DNA of 48,709 bases from Acidobacteriota bacterium (GTDB lineage Bacteria; Acidobacteriota; Thermoanaerobaculia; Thermoanaerobaculales; Sulfomarinibacteraceae): the NCBI GenBank assembly GCA_024641545.1, contig JAHECW010000017.1, positions 1 through 48,709 on the forward strand, given 5' to 3'. Every line of letters starts with the position of its first letter. Position 1 is the first letter of the stretch. Positions 9,660 through 16,598 of the stretch are shown piece after piece. The notes under the pieces are model-generated. The model was not told the DNA's origin. It did not search any database and worked only from the letters and a program-made list of their open reading frames with translations. The translations under genes and the position numbers were made by a program.

Positions 9660-9745
9660 GATTCTTGATTCTTTATTTTGAATTGCCATCGCACAGCATC
9701 GAAAACGGTTGCGATGTAATTAAGAATTAAGAATTAAGAATTGAG
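9660..9745. repeat. Heptad-array palindromic element, copy R3
   Basis: Left heptads GATTCTT, GATTCTT, TATTTTG, AATTGCC (9660-9687); core CATCGCA (9687-9693) to TGCGATG (9710-9716); right heptads are four in perfect register: AATTAAG three times and AATTGAG (9718-9745). After the inserted 185-bp element, two more heptads (AATTTAG, AATTACT, 9920-9933) run into the stop codon of the 4Fe-4S gene, so the array seems to have been split. Confidence 0.85.
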
Positions 9746-9923
9746 CCTTTTGCAAAAAGCCTGGTTCTCGGAGAATCAACGTCCCAGGTCGTGACGCCGG
9801 CGAGGGCGCCGGCGCTACAACAGGCTGAGATCCATTGTGGGGCCGGCGCCCTCGCCGGCCTGATGGTGGCGAGGATCGGGAAACCTCAATGGCCAGTTCC
9901 TGAATTTTGCAAGAGGCTCAATT
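9739..9923. mobile_element. 185-bp nested inverted-repeat (MITE-like) element
   Basis: The outer arms are 19-bp inverted repeats with one mismatch (9739-9757 and 9905-9923; they carry GAGCCTTTTGC and its complement GCAAGAGGCTC). Inside lies a perfect 18-bp inverted repeat (9796-9813 and 9842-9859), GC-rich and itself built of CGCCGGCG words. There is no coding capacity and no transposase nearby, so if mobile it would need help in trans. The element sits inside heptad array R3 and makes up most of the 306-bp gap between the regulator and the 4Fe-4S gene. Nothing else is visible in that gap. Confidence 0.65.
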
Positions 9924-9928
9924 TAGAA

Positions 9929-10960
9929 TTACTCCGTCATCGCCTGTCCGCCGACGTGGGAGTACACCGGCGAGTCGACCTCCTGCAGGCGCTCGTGGAA
10001 CTCGGCCTCGGTGACCGTGGTCCGCCAGTGGCCGGTGACGCGGAAGCCGGTGACGACGGCGAGATAGAGACCGATGGCCAGCAGCGAAGCGGTCGCGGGG
10101 CGCAGCCACCGCGAACGGCCGGCCGCCAGCGGCGGTCGAACCGCGAGGCAGCCGTCCACGGGACAGGCAACGACGCAGTCCTGGCAGCTGGTGCATTCCA
10201 CCGAAGCGACCCTGGTCATCCCGTGCACCGGGAGCCGGCCGGGGCAGACCTTGGTGCAGGCGTGGCAGTCGGTGCACAGGGCGGGGTCCCGGGTGACCTT
10301 GAGCGGGGCGAGGATGCCGAGCAGACCCACCAGCGCACCGTAGGGGCAGAGATAGCGGCACCACAAATCGCGGACGAAGACCGAGCCGACCACGAGCACT
10401 CCAAGGACCGCGATGGTGAGTCGCGTGGGCGACGCGAAGAAGAGCCACATCTTGGCGTCGACGATCTTCGCGTAGGGGCTTGCCAGAAAGCTCTCGATCG
10501 CCGGCGGATCCATGACCCACCAGATCGCCCAGGCAAAGAACCCGAGGAGCAGGTACTTGAGCCCGCGCAGGGGAATGTCGAGCCACTTCGGCGGCGTCAG
10601 CGTCCGACCCGTGATCCGGATTCCAAGGCGCCCGAGCAGCTCGGAAAACAGACCCACCGGACAGACGTGCGAGCAGAACGACTTCGCCACCACCACCGAC
10701 ATCAGGCAGATTCCGATGAAGATGGCGAGCCCGGCGGGGTGGATCGGATCGATGGAACCGGTCGAGAGCAGGTGGCGCAGCCCCATCATGCCGTCGATGG
10801 GAAGGAAGGCCTCGACCCCGGGCGGGCGGGAGACCGAGGGCCACCGACCCGCGAGGTGGGGCATCACCCAAAGGCTGAATTGGACGCCGATGGCGATCGT
10901 CACCGCCGCAACGGCCCACTGAATCACTCGCCTCGTCGTCGGTACCCGGTGCACAACCAT
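9929..10960 (-). CDS. Membrane-bound 4Fe-4S ferredoxin-type protein (NapH/NosR/CcoG-like)
   Basis: A 343-residue membrane protein with a first transmembrane helix at ~12-32, further helices around 75-95, 135-155, 185-205 and 290-310, and membrane-facing Cys motifs 'FCSHVCPVG' and 'WCRYLCPYGAL'. A cytoplasmic di-cluster domain follows: 'CTDCHACTKVCP' (~230) and 'CTSCQDCVVACP' (~255). This layout is that of NapH/NosR-like quinol-oxidising or electron-transfer proteins. The ATG at 10960 is preferred over TTG 10963 because GGAGGGG lies upstream. It is the last gene after the ECF transporter genes with a 67-bp gap, so it may be co-transcribed. The electron partner is not visible here. Confidence 0.88.
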   Translation of the reverse strand: MVVHRVPTTRRVIQWAVAAVTIAIGVQFSLWVMPHLAGRWPSVSRPPGVEAFLPIDGMMGLRHLLSTGSIDPIHPAGLAIFIGICLMSVVVAKSFCSHVCPVGLFSELLGRLGIRITGRTLTPPKWLDIPLRGLKYLLLGFFAWAIWWVMDPPAIESFLASPYAKIVDAKMWLFFASPTRLTIAVLGVLVVGSVFVRDLWCRYLCPYGALVGLLGILAPLKVTRDPALCTDCHACTKVCPGRLPVHGMTRVASVECTSCQDCVVACPVDGCLAVRPPLAAGRSRWLRPATASLLAIGLYLAVVTGFRVTGHWRTTVTEAEFHERLQEVDSPVYSHVGGQAMTE

Positions 10961-11027
10961 CAACCCCTCCGCGGCCGAGGTTCTCTCGAACCCGGCCCGG
11001 ATTCATTGATCAACATCAAACCGACGG

Positions 11028-12146
11028 TCACGGGTCGGTCACGAGGATGTCGAGGATCATCGCCAGCGGGTCGAGTTCGGGTTCTTCGAGATCGACGATG
11101 ACGACATCGCCGGCGTCGAGGGCTTCGACCAGCGCCGGAACCAGGGTCCGCCGGACGACGACGACGAGCGCCGCGAGACCGGTCGTCTCGACCGCCCGCT
11201 CCACCGCCGGCCAGTGACCGCCGCCGCGGAGTTCGACCGGACCCAGTTCGTCGATGACGAGGACCGAGCCCGGCGGGATCTCCTGCAGGGCTCGCCTGCC
11301 GAGCTCGAAGCCGGCTTCGAAGAACTCGAAGGAGGTCCCGAACCTGCCCTCGCCCGGCGCCACCCGGCGAGCGAGGTCGAGCACCTCGCCGGTGGCCGTG
11401 TTCTGGATTTGAAAGCCGATCTTCTCTCCGTCCTGCAGCATCGCCGGTTGGAAGAACCCGGCGACGGGAATCCCCCTCTTTCCGAGCTGGTCGACCACCG
11501 TCCTCACCAGCGGGGTCTTGCCGCTGCCGGCCGGACCGGTGACCACCAGTGTCCGTGCGCTCGTCACCAGCGGAGCAGCGCCCCGACTCAGGGCGGTGTG
11601 GCCGCGGAGGGCGGCCGCGGCCGCAGCCTGATCCGCCACCCGACCGGTGTGGGCGAGCAGCACCTCGGCCAGCGCCGGGAATCGCCGCAGGGCCGCCATC
11701 CTGCCGCCGCTCCGGACGCGGTGAGCGGCCCACACGGTGGAGGCGGTTTCGCTCAGGTGCGGCAGCGCGTTCAGGGCGAGGCCGAGGACCAGCCCGAGAC
11801 GCTCCATCCCGAGGCGCGAGGTCGTCCTCAGAATCGTCTCGGCATCGACGCTCCGGGCCACGACTGCCGCTGCGGTTCCGAGCACCACGAGGCGGAGCAG
11901 GACCGTGCCGCCGATGGTCAGCCCGCGGTCGAGACCCGAGGCCCACGCCACCGCCGCGGCCGCCGCCGCCGCGGCGAAGAGCGCTCCGAGAACCAGCCCC
12001 ACCCGGAGCACCCGGCGGAACACACCCCGGTCAGCGACCCAGGCCACGGAGCAGACGATCACCGCCGCGGCCGCCACAGCCTCGATTCTCGACGAGAACG
12101 ACGCCCCGACCGCAGCCGCGAGGACGAGGGCGAGCACCGGGTTCAC
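11028..12146 (-). CDS. ECF transporter T component fused to a THEP1-like NTPase
   Basis: A 372-residue two-part protein. Residues 1-185 are an EcfT/CbiQ-like membrane scaffold: several hydrophobic helices in the first 100 residues, then a cytoplasmic coupling region with 'AHRVRSGGR' and 'AAALRGH' where classical EcfT has its two ARG-type motifs. Residues ~198-372 are a nucleoside-triphosphatase of the THEP1/NTPase_1 type: Walker A 'GPAGSGKT' (204-211), 'IPVAGFFQPAM', 'KIGFQIQNTATGEVLDLA' and Walker B 'VLVIDELGPVEL' (~295). The GTG start at 12146 overlaps the S-component stop as GTGA. A T component carrying its own NTPase is unusual, since ATP is normally supplied by separate EcfA proteins. 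It could be a chaperone or nucleotide-dependent switch; this is inference. Confidence 0.82.
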   Translation of the reverse strand: MNPVLALVLAAAVGASFSSRIEAVAAAAVIVCSVAWVADRGVFRRVLRVGLVLGALFAAAAAAAAVAWASGLDRGLTIGGTVLLRLVVLGTAAAVVARSVDAETILRTTSRLGMERLGLVLGLALNALPHLSETASTVWAAHRVRSGGRMAALRRFPALAEVLLAHTGRVADQAAAAAALRGHTALSRGAAPLVTSARTLVVTGPAGSGKTPLVRTVVDQLGKRGIPVAGFFQPAMLQDGEKIGFQIQNTATGEVLDLARRVAPGEGRFGTSFEFFEAGFELGRRALQEIPPGSVLVIDELGPVELRGGGHWPAVERAVETTGLAALVVVVRRTLVPALVEALDAGDVVIVDLEEPELDPLAMILDILVTDP

Positions 12147-12706
12147 AGCCGGCCACCCAGTCGGCGCGCGACCCGGCCGGCCAGACGCCAGGCCCAGACC
12201 CCGCCAACCGCGCCGATCGCTGCGGCGAGCCCGACAAAGCCGGCGAGGACCCACTTCGCCTCGACGCCTCCGATCTCGCCGACCGCCCGAAGGACCGCGG
12301 TCGCAGCTTCACTGCCGCCGACGATCCAGGCCGTGATCACCCGCTGGATCGGGTTGGTGCCGAGGGCGACGGCGCCGCCCAACGCGGCCGCCCACGGGCC
12401 CCGGGCCACGAGAAAACCGAACTCAACGGCGAGTGCCTGAGTGGCGATTCCCACCAGCGGGCCCGGGTAGAGCCCGCCGAGGGTGAAGACCTTGAGAAAG
12501 ATCGCCGTAAGACCGGCCACGAGGACGACGCCGACCCTCGGTTGGAGCCGCCGCAGGCAGACCAGACAGACCAGGCCGATGAGACCCATGATCTCGCCGC
12601 GGAACGGCACCCGCCCGAGGTGGATGGCGGTACCGACCGTCGCCTCCAGGGCCCCCCACAGGGCGCCGTAGAGTGCGGCGTGGGTCCAGGGCCGGAGGTC
12701 TCTCAC
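12143..12706 (-). CDS. Putative ECF transporter S (substrate-binding) component
   Basis: A 187-residue, strongly hydrophobic protein with about six predicted helices ('ALYGALWGALEATVGTAIHL' at the start, 'IMGLIGLVCLVCL', 'VLVAGLTAIFLKVFTLGG', 'GPWAAALGGAVALG', 'WVLAGFVGLAAAIGAVGGVW') and a basic C-terminus. The size, fold pattern and position between EcfA and EcfT genes point to the substrate-capture subunit of an energy-coupling-factor vitamin or metal importer. The substrate cannot be read from sequence, and no riboswitch is seen upstream of the operon. The GTG start at 12706 overlaps the ATPase stop as GTGA. Confidence 0.72.
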   Translation of the reverse strand: MRDLRPWTHAALYGALWGALEATVGTAIHLGRVPFRGEIMGLIGLVCLVCLRRLQPRVGVVLVAGLTAIFLKVFTLGGLYPGPLVGIATQALAVEFGFLVARGPWAAALGGAVALGTNPIQRVITAWIVGGSEAATAVLRAVGEIGGVEAKWVLAGFVGLAAAIGAVGGVWAWRLAGRVARRLGGRL

Positions 12707-14031
12707 GACCCGACCTCGTCCAGCCGCCGTTCGCGCAGCACGAATCGACGGTGCGCCGCGGCGGCGAGCTCGGGCCGGTGGGAGATGACGAGGTAGGCGC
12801 GGCCCTTCGCCGACCGCCGTCGAATGAGTTCGAGGAGATCCAGGAGATCATCGCGGTCGAGACCCTGGGCCGGTTCGTCGACGATCATGACGTCGGGTTG
12901 GAGCATGTCGAGGGCGGCGTGGACCAGCCGCTGCTGCTCGCCGCGGGAGAGCGACCACGGGGCTCGCGCCGCGAGGTGCTCCAACCGGTGACGACGCAGA
13001 ACCCGCGCGCGCTCCTCCTGCCGGGTCCCGGGAACGGCGACCTCGCCGATCACCGTCGAGGCGAAGAGCTGGAGATCGGATTCGGGAAACATCAGGGCGA
13101 CACGGCCGCGTCGCCGGACCTCTCCCCTGCCGGGCGCCGCCAATCCGGCCAGGACCCGGGCGAGGGTGGACTTGCCGCTCCCGTTGAGCCCCGACACGAG
13201 CGCGACCTCTCCCTCGTGGAGGTCGATGTCGACGTCCTCCGCCAACCTGCGGTCGCCGCGCGACACCGACACGCCGCGACAGCTCAGCACGACCTCGGCG
13301 CCCGGCTGGTGCAGCGGCGCCGGGATCACCGGCACGCGGGGCGCCGCGGTCGGGTTCAGGCAGCCGCCATCGATCTCCGCCCATCCCGTGACGGCGTCGC
13401 CGAACCGCCACCCGGCCTGCTCGGTGACGGCGATGGCGGCGCCACGACTCCTGGCCCGCCCCAGGAGGTCGACCAGGGCCGCCACACCGTCAGAATCGAG
13501 ATGGGCGGTGGGCTCGTCGAGCAGGATCGGCCGCGGGCAGCCGGCGAGCGCCACCGCCAGCGCCACCCGTTGGCGTTCGCCCGACGAAAGCTCGGTCACC
13601 CGCCGCTGCAGGAGGGGCCCGAGAGCGAAGCCGTCGACAACCGCATCGACAAACCTTCCTCCCCGATAAAGCCGGCGCGCCGCCTCGATCTCCTGACCGA
13701 CGGTGGCCAGGAAAAGCTGGGTCTCCGGCCGATCGAGGCAGGTGGCCAGAATGTGGGCCCGCTGGCCGGGGTCGAGGTCCTCCACCGAATCCCCGCCGAT
13801 GGTGATCCGGCCGGCGACCGACGCCGGGGTCAGCCAGGGAACCAACCCCGCCACGGCATGGAGCAGCGTTGTCTTGCCCGACCCCGATCGTCCGAGGATC
13901 CCGATGGCGTCACCCGATGCGATCGCGATGTCGGTGTTGCGGATGATCGGCGTCGCGGCCCGCGGATAGCGAACCTCGAGTCCGGCAACCTCGAGGGTCG
14001 AGCGGCGCGGGTGATCGGAGTGAATCGGCAC
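12703..14031 (-). CDS. ECF transporter double ATP-binding protein (EcfA-EcfA' fusion)
   Basis: A 442-residue protein with two complete ABC ATPase cassettes in one chain. Cassette 1 (~12-215): Walker A 'GRSGSGKTT', Q-loop region 'CLDRPETQLF', signature 'LSSGERQRV', Walker B 'PILLDEPTAHLD'. Cassette 2 (~245-440): 'GLNGSGKST', 'MFPESDLQLFASTV', signature 'LSRGEQQRL', 'VMIVDEPAQGLD', H-loop 'VISHRPELA'. The 'PE-x-Q-L-F' Q-loop variants are typical of ECF-type ATPases. It energises uptake with the S and T components downstream. The start is GTG at 14031 with no strong ribosome site, so the exact N-terminus is uncertain. First gene of the operon, divergent from the zinc-ribbon gene. Confidence 0.93.
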   Translation of the reverse strand: MPIHSDHPRRSTLEVAGLEVRYPRAATPIIRNTDIAIASGDAIGILGRSGSGKTTLLHAVAGLVPWLTPASVAGRITIGGDSVEDLDPGQRAHILATCLDRPETQLFLATVGQEIEAARRLYRGGRFVDAVVDGFALGPLLQRRVTELSSGERQRVALAVALAGCPRPILLDEPTAHLDSDGVAALVDLLGRARSRGAAIAVTEQAGWRFGDAVTGWAEIDGGCLNPTAAPRVPVIPAPLHQPGAEVVLSCRGVSVSRGDRRLAEDVDIDLHEGEVALVSGLNGSGKSTLARVLAGLAAPGRGEVRRRGRVALMFPESDLQLFASTVIGEVAVPGTRQEERARVLRRHRLEHLAARAPWSLSRGEQQRLVHAALDMLQPDVMIVDEPAQGLDRDDLLDLLELIRRRSAKGRAYLVISHRPELAAAAHRRFVLRERRLDEVGS

Positions 14032-14112
14032 CTCATGGACTGAGCCACGGCGACCCGGTCCGTGTCAAGGGTCGCGGCCGTTCTCGGCCGCTGTCCGACC
14101 CGACGCGCCCGG

Positions 14113-14144
14113 CGGTTGCCGAAGCAACCGCTCCCAGGCATGAT
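14113..14144 (+). promoter_or_regulatory. Promoter with overlapping inverted repeat before the zinc-ribbon gene
   Basis: -35 TTGCCG (14116-14121), 17-bp spacer, -10 CATGAT (14139-14144). A perfect 7-bp inverted repeat CGGTTGC-CGAA-GCAACCG (14113-14130) covers the -35 box, a typical operator position for a repressor. It lies in the 154-bp divergent gap with the ECF operon. The hairpin could alternatively act in RNA from neither gene. Confidence 0.5.
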
Positions 14145-14185
14145 GGAGACGGCACGCCGTCACGCGCCCGAAAAAGGAGACACTC

Positions 14186-14728
14186 ATGAACTGTCCCCGC
14201 TGCCAGACCGAACTTGAAACCCGATCCGTCGAGGGCGTCGAGATCGACGAGTGCCGCGACTGCCAGGGGATCTGGCTCGACGCGGAGAAGCTCCGCCGCC
14301 TCAAGGACGGGACCGACCCCGATCTCCAGTGGATGGACTTCGAACTCTGGGACCACGCGGATCGATTCCACCTCACCGAAAAACCCATCGACTGCCCCGC
14401 CTGCTCCGTTCCGCTGGTCGCCATCGAGTACGGCGACACCGGGGTCGCCATCGACTGCTGCAACGGCTGCCGCGGTGTCTGGCTCGATGCCGACGAGTTC
14501 GGCAAGATCATCGCCCACCTGTCCCAGGACCTGCTGACCACCGAGTCGTCGGAGTACCTCCGGGCCAGCCTCGAGGAGGCGAGGGAGCTCGTCACCGGGC
14601 CCGAGAGCTTTCTCTCCGAGTGGAAGGACTTCGTGACCGTCCTGCGGATGCTGCAATACCGGCTGCTCGGCGAGAATCCGGGATTCGGACGCGCCCTGGC
14701 GGAGTTTCAGGCCAAGAGCCAGTTCTGA
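14186..14728 (+). CDS. Double TFIIB-type zinc-ribbon protein
   Basis: A 180-residue protein with two copies of the 'transcription factor zinc-finger' motif: 'MNCPRCQTEL...DECRDCQGIWLDAEKL' (residues 1-37) and 'IDCPACSVPL...DCCNGCRGVWLDADEF' (~70-112). Each has two CxxC pairs and the hallmark C-x-G-x-W-L-D. The C-terminal ~65 residues are helical with no known motif. Such proteins are widespread in bacteria with unknown role, likely zinc-binding and possibly nucleic-acid or protein binding. The ATG at 14186 has AAGGAG upstream. Its TGA overlaps the ATG of the next gene (TGATG), so the two are translationally coupled. Confidence 0.9.
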   Translation: MNCPRCQTELETRSVEGVEIDECRDCQGIWLDAEKLRRLKDGTDPDLQWMDFELWDHADRFHLTEKPIDCPACSVPLVAIEYGDTGVAIDCCNGCRGVWLDADEFGKIIAHLSQDLLTTESSEYLRASLEEARELVTGPESFLSEWKDFVTVLRMLQYRLLGENPGFGRALAEFQAKSQF

Positions 14729-15054
14729 TGAAACTCGCCTACCACCACATCGGCATTCCGTCGACAACCCCGCGACCCGGCGAGGTCTTTCTCGAGCAGT
14801 TCAAGATGCACGTCGTCGGCTTCGACACCAACCCCTTCGGCGTTGAGTGGCTGCGTTTCGAGCCCGGCTGTACGCTTCCCGCACTCGTCCAGACCGTTCC
14901 TCACGTCGCCTTTGTCGTCGACGACCTCGGCGAAGCCCTCGAAGGACGCGAGATCCTCATCCATCCGAACCGCCCCTCCGCCGGCGTGACCGTCGCCTTT
15001 GTCGTCGACAACGGCGCCCCGGTGGAGTTTCTCGAGTACGACAACCCCGATTGA
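14728..15054 (+). CDS. Small VOC-superfamily (glyoxalase-like) protein
   Basis: A 108-residue, single-module vicinal-oxygen-chelate protein. It begins 'MKLAYHHIGIPS' with the HHIGI metal-ligand strand, contains 'VPHVAFVVDDLGEALEG' as the second strand-helix and ends with 'GAPVEFLEY', whose Glu is the usual last metal ligand. VOC proteins of this size dimerise to make a metal site; substrates vary and cannot be predicted. The start codon overlaps the zinc-ribbon gene's stop (TGATG). No functional link between the two is known to me. Confidence 0.85.
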   Translation: MKLAYHHIGIPSTTPRPGEVFLEQFKMHVVGFDTNPFGVEWLRFEPGCTLPALVQTVPHVAFVVDDLGEALEGREILIHPNRPSAGVTVAFVVDNGAPVEFLEYDNPD

Positions 15055-15104
15055 CCGCCGACCCCTCAGCCTCACCCCACGCCCTCGATCCCCAGAGTCC
15101 CGAC

Positions 15105-15146
15105 TTGACCCCAGTCAATGCTCGACTAATCTCATTATCAGAGAAT
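15105..15146 (+). promoter_or_regulatory. FNR/DNR-like operator and promoter of the octaheme cytochrome gene
   Basis: TTGAC-CCCA-GTCAA (15105-15118) is a perfect FNR/DNR/HcpR-style palindrome. A -10-like GAGAAT lies at 15141-15146, predicting transcription start near 15153 and so placing the site centre at about -41.5, the classic class II activator position. Another -10 candidate, TTATCA (15135-15140), would shift this by 6 nt. Confidence 0.65.
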
Positions 15147-15155
15147 TGTCACGAT

Positions 15156-15186
15156 CGAAGGAGGGGCCGTTTCGGCCCGAAGGAGG
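15156..15186 (+). promoter_or_regulatory. Leader hairpin flanked by duplicated ribosome-binding site
   Basis: CGAAGGAGG occurs twice (15156-15164 and 15178-15186), separated by a 6-bp hairpin GGGCCG-TTT-CGGCCC (15164-15178). The second copy is the Shine-Dalgarno of the octaheme gene (ATG 15191). The hairpin sits immediately before it and may protect the mRNA 5' end or present the site. Confidence 0.5.
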
Positions 15187-15190
15187 AGTG

Positions 15191-16420
15191 ATGCAGGGAA
15201 CCAGGGGATGGATCGCGTGCGTCGGAGTGACGATGATCATGGGAGCGGCTGCGGGCGCCGGGGCCGTGGGCTCCGCCTGCGAGGAGTGCCACGCCAAGGT
15301 CACTCCCTGGCTCGTCAAGGACTTCAACCGCGGCGTCATGGCGGAAACCATGGGCTGCGCCGACTGCCACGGCGATGGCCACACCGGGGCGGATGACGCC
15401 GATCAGGCCGAGCTGCCGACCATCGCGACCTGCCAGGCCTGCCATGAGGACCAGGCCGGCCAGTATCTTGCCGGCAAGCACGCCAAGGGGCTGCTCGCGG
15501 TCCAGGTCCTGCCGTTCTCGCACAGCCAGCCCGACGCTTTCGTCGAAGGCCAGAAGGGCTGCGGCGGCTGCCACACCCTCGGGATCGCCACCCAGGACGA
15601 CCGCAAGACCGAAGCCCGCCAGTACTACAAGTACGGAATGGACTGCCAGAACTGCCACACCCGGCACTCGTTCTCGGTCGCCGAGGCGCGCGAGCCCGAG
15701 GCCTGCCAGACCTGCCACCAGGGTTTCGACCACCCGCAGTGGGAGATGTGGTCGACCTCCAAGCACGGCGTCGCCTACCTGCTCGACCGTGAGGCCCACC
15801 GCGGACCCACCTGCCAGGACTGCCACATGCCCGAAGGCGACCACCGGGTCCGCACCCCCTGGGGCTTCCTCGGCGTCCGTCTTCCCGAGGAGGACGAGGA
15901 GTGGATGGGCTACCGGGTTTCGGTGCTCAAGGGTCTCGGGGTCCTCGACGCCAAAGGTCAACCCACCGCCCTGCTCGAGGTCGTCAAGGCCGGTGATCTC
16001 GCCCGCCTCGACGCCGAGACCTTTGCGGCCGAGCGCAAGCGGATCACCGACACCTGCGGCAAGTGCCACTCGAAGGGGTTCTACGAGGCCAACATCGCCA
16101 ACGCCGACAAGATGCTCAAGGAGGCCGACAAGCTCTTCGCCGAGGCCATCGAGATCGTCGCAGGTCTCCGCCGCGACGGATTCATCGAGGTCGGCGAAGG
16201 CGAGGGCGTGTACCCGCAGCTGCTCTCGTTCTACGAAGTCGAGACCCGGGCCGAGCAGATCCTCTACGACATGTTCATGGATCACCGGATGAAGACCTTC
16301 CAGGGCGCGTTCCACATCAACCCGGACTACACGACCTGGTACGGCTACGCCAAGATGAAACAGGACCTCGCCGAAATCCGCGAGATCTCCCTCGAGATGC
16401 GGGCCGCGAAATCCCCCTAG
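15191..16420 (+). CDS. Exported octaheme c-type cytochrome, hydroxylamine oxidoreductase-like
   Basis: A 409-residue protein with a signal peptide (residues 1-26) and eight CxxCH heme motifs at residues 30, 56, 81, 124, 152, 172, 208 and 289. The spacing, the long helical C-terminus after heme 8 and 'FHINPDYTTWYGYAKMKQDLAEI' match the HAO/octaheme nitrite-tetrathionate reductase superfamily. It is shorter than ammonia-oxidiser HAO (about 550 residues), nearer the reductive 'Hao' of Epsilonproteobacteria, which reduces nitrite or hydroxylamine in the periplasm. The direction of catalysis is an inference; the tyrosine that cross-links heme P460 cannot be assigned without alignment. The ATG is preceded by AGGAGG. 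It is controlled by an FNR-like site and followed by a strong terminator, so it is monocistronic. Confidence 0.9.
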   Translation: MQGTRGWIACVGVTMIMGAAAGAGAVGSACEECHAKVTPWLVKDFNRGVMAETMGCADCHGDGHTGADDADQAELPTIATCQACHEDQAGQYLAGKHAKGLLAVQVLPFSHSQPDAFVEGQKGCGGCHTLGIATQDDRKTEARQYYKYGMDCQNCHTRHSFSVAEAREPEACQTCHQGFDHPQWEMWSTSKHGVAYLLDREAHRGPTCQDCHMPEGDHRVRTPWGFLGVRLPEEDEEWMGYRVSVLKGLGVLDAKGQPTALLEVVKAGDLARLDAETFAAERKRITDTCGKCHSKGFYEANIANADKMLKEADKLFAEAIEIVAGLRRDGFIEVGEGEGVYPQLLSFYEVETRAEQILYDMFMDHRMKTFQGAFHINPDYTTWYGYAKMKQDLAEIREISLEMRAAKSP

Positions 16421-16449
16421 CTAAGACGCCCCGCAGACGACAATTTCAA

Positions 16450-16480
16450 GGGTCTCCGGCATCTGCCGGGGACCCCTTTT
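16450..16480 (+). terminator. Rho-independent terminator of the octaheme cytochrome gene
   Basis: Twelve-position stem GGGTCTCCGGCA (16450-16461) / TGCCGGGGACCC (16464-16475) with one T-G wobble and a tiny loop, followed by C and TTTT to 16480. Confidence 0.88.
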
Positions 16481-16488
16481 CAGTTGTG

Positions 16489-16598
16489 GATTATGAGTTG
16501 TGAATCAGGAATTGCATCCCACCATCGCACCGCCGCTGTTGGCCGGATGCGCCGTCATTCAAGAATCATCAATTCACTATCCATAATTGAGAGTCACT
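16489..16598. repeat. Heptad-array palindromic element, copy R4 (degenerate core)
   Basis: Left heptads GATTATG, AGTTGTG, AATCAGG, AATTGCA (16489-16516); a core with CATCGCA but a decayed right half; right heptads AATCATC, AATTCAC, TATCCAT, AATTGAG (16564-16591), then AGTCACT, which contains the terC stop codon (16594-16596). It fills the convergent gap after the terminator. Confidence 0.75.

Noticed and set aside
9718-9745. Heptad array as a CRISPR or other spaced repeat
   Set aside because: The units are 7 bp and contiguous with no unique spacers, and no cas genes are present.
9918-11006. Overlapping minus-strand frame at the 4Fe-4S gene
   Set aside because: Its Arg/Pro/Ala-rich translation lacks motifs, while the neighbouring frame encodes two CxxCxxCxxxCP clusters and membrane helices.
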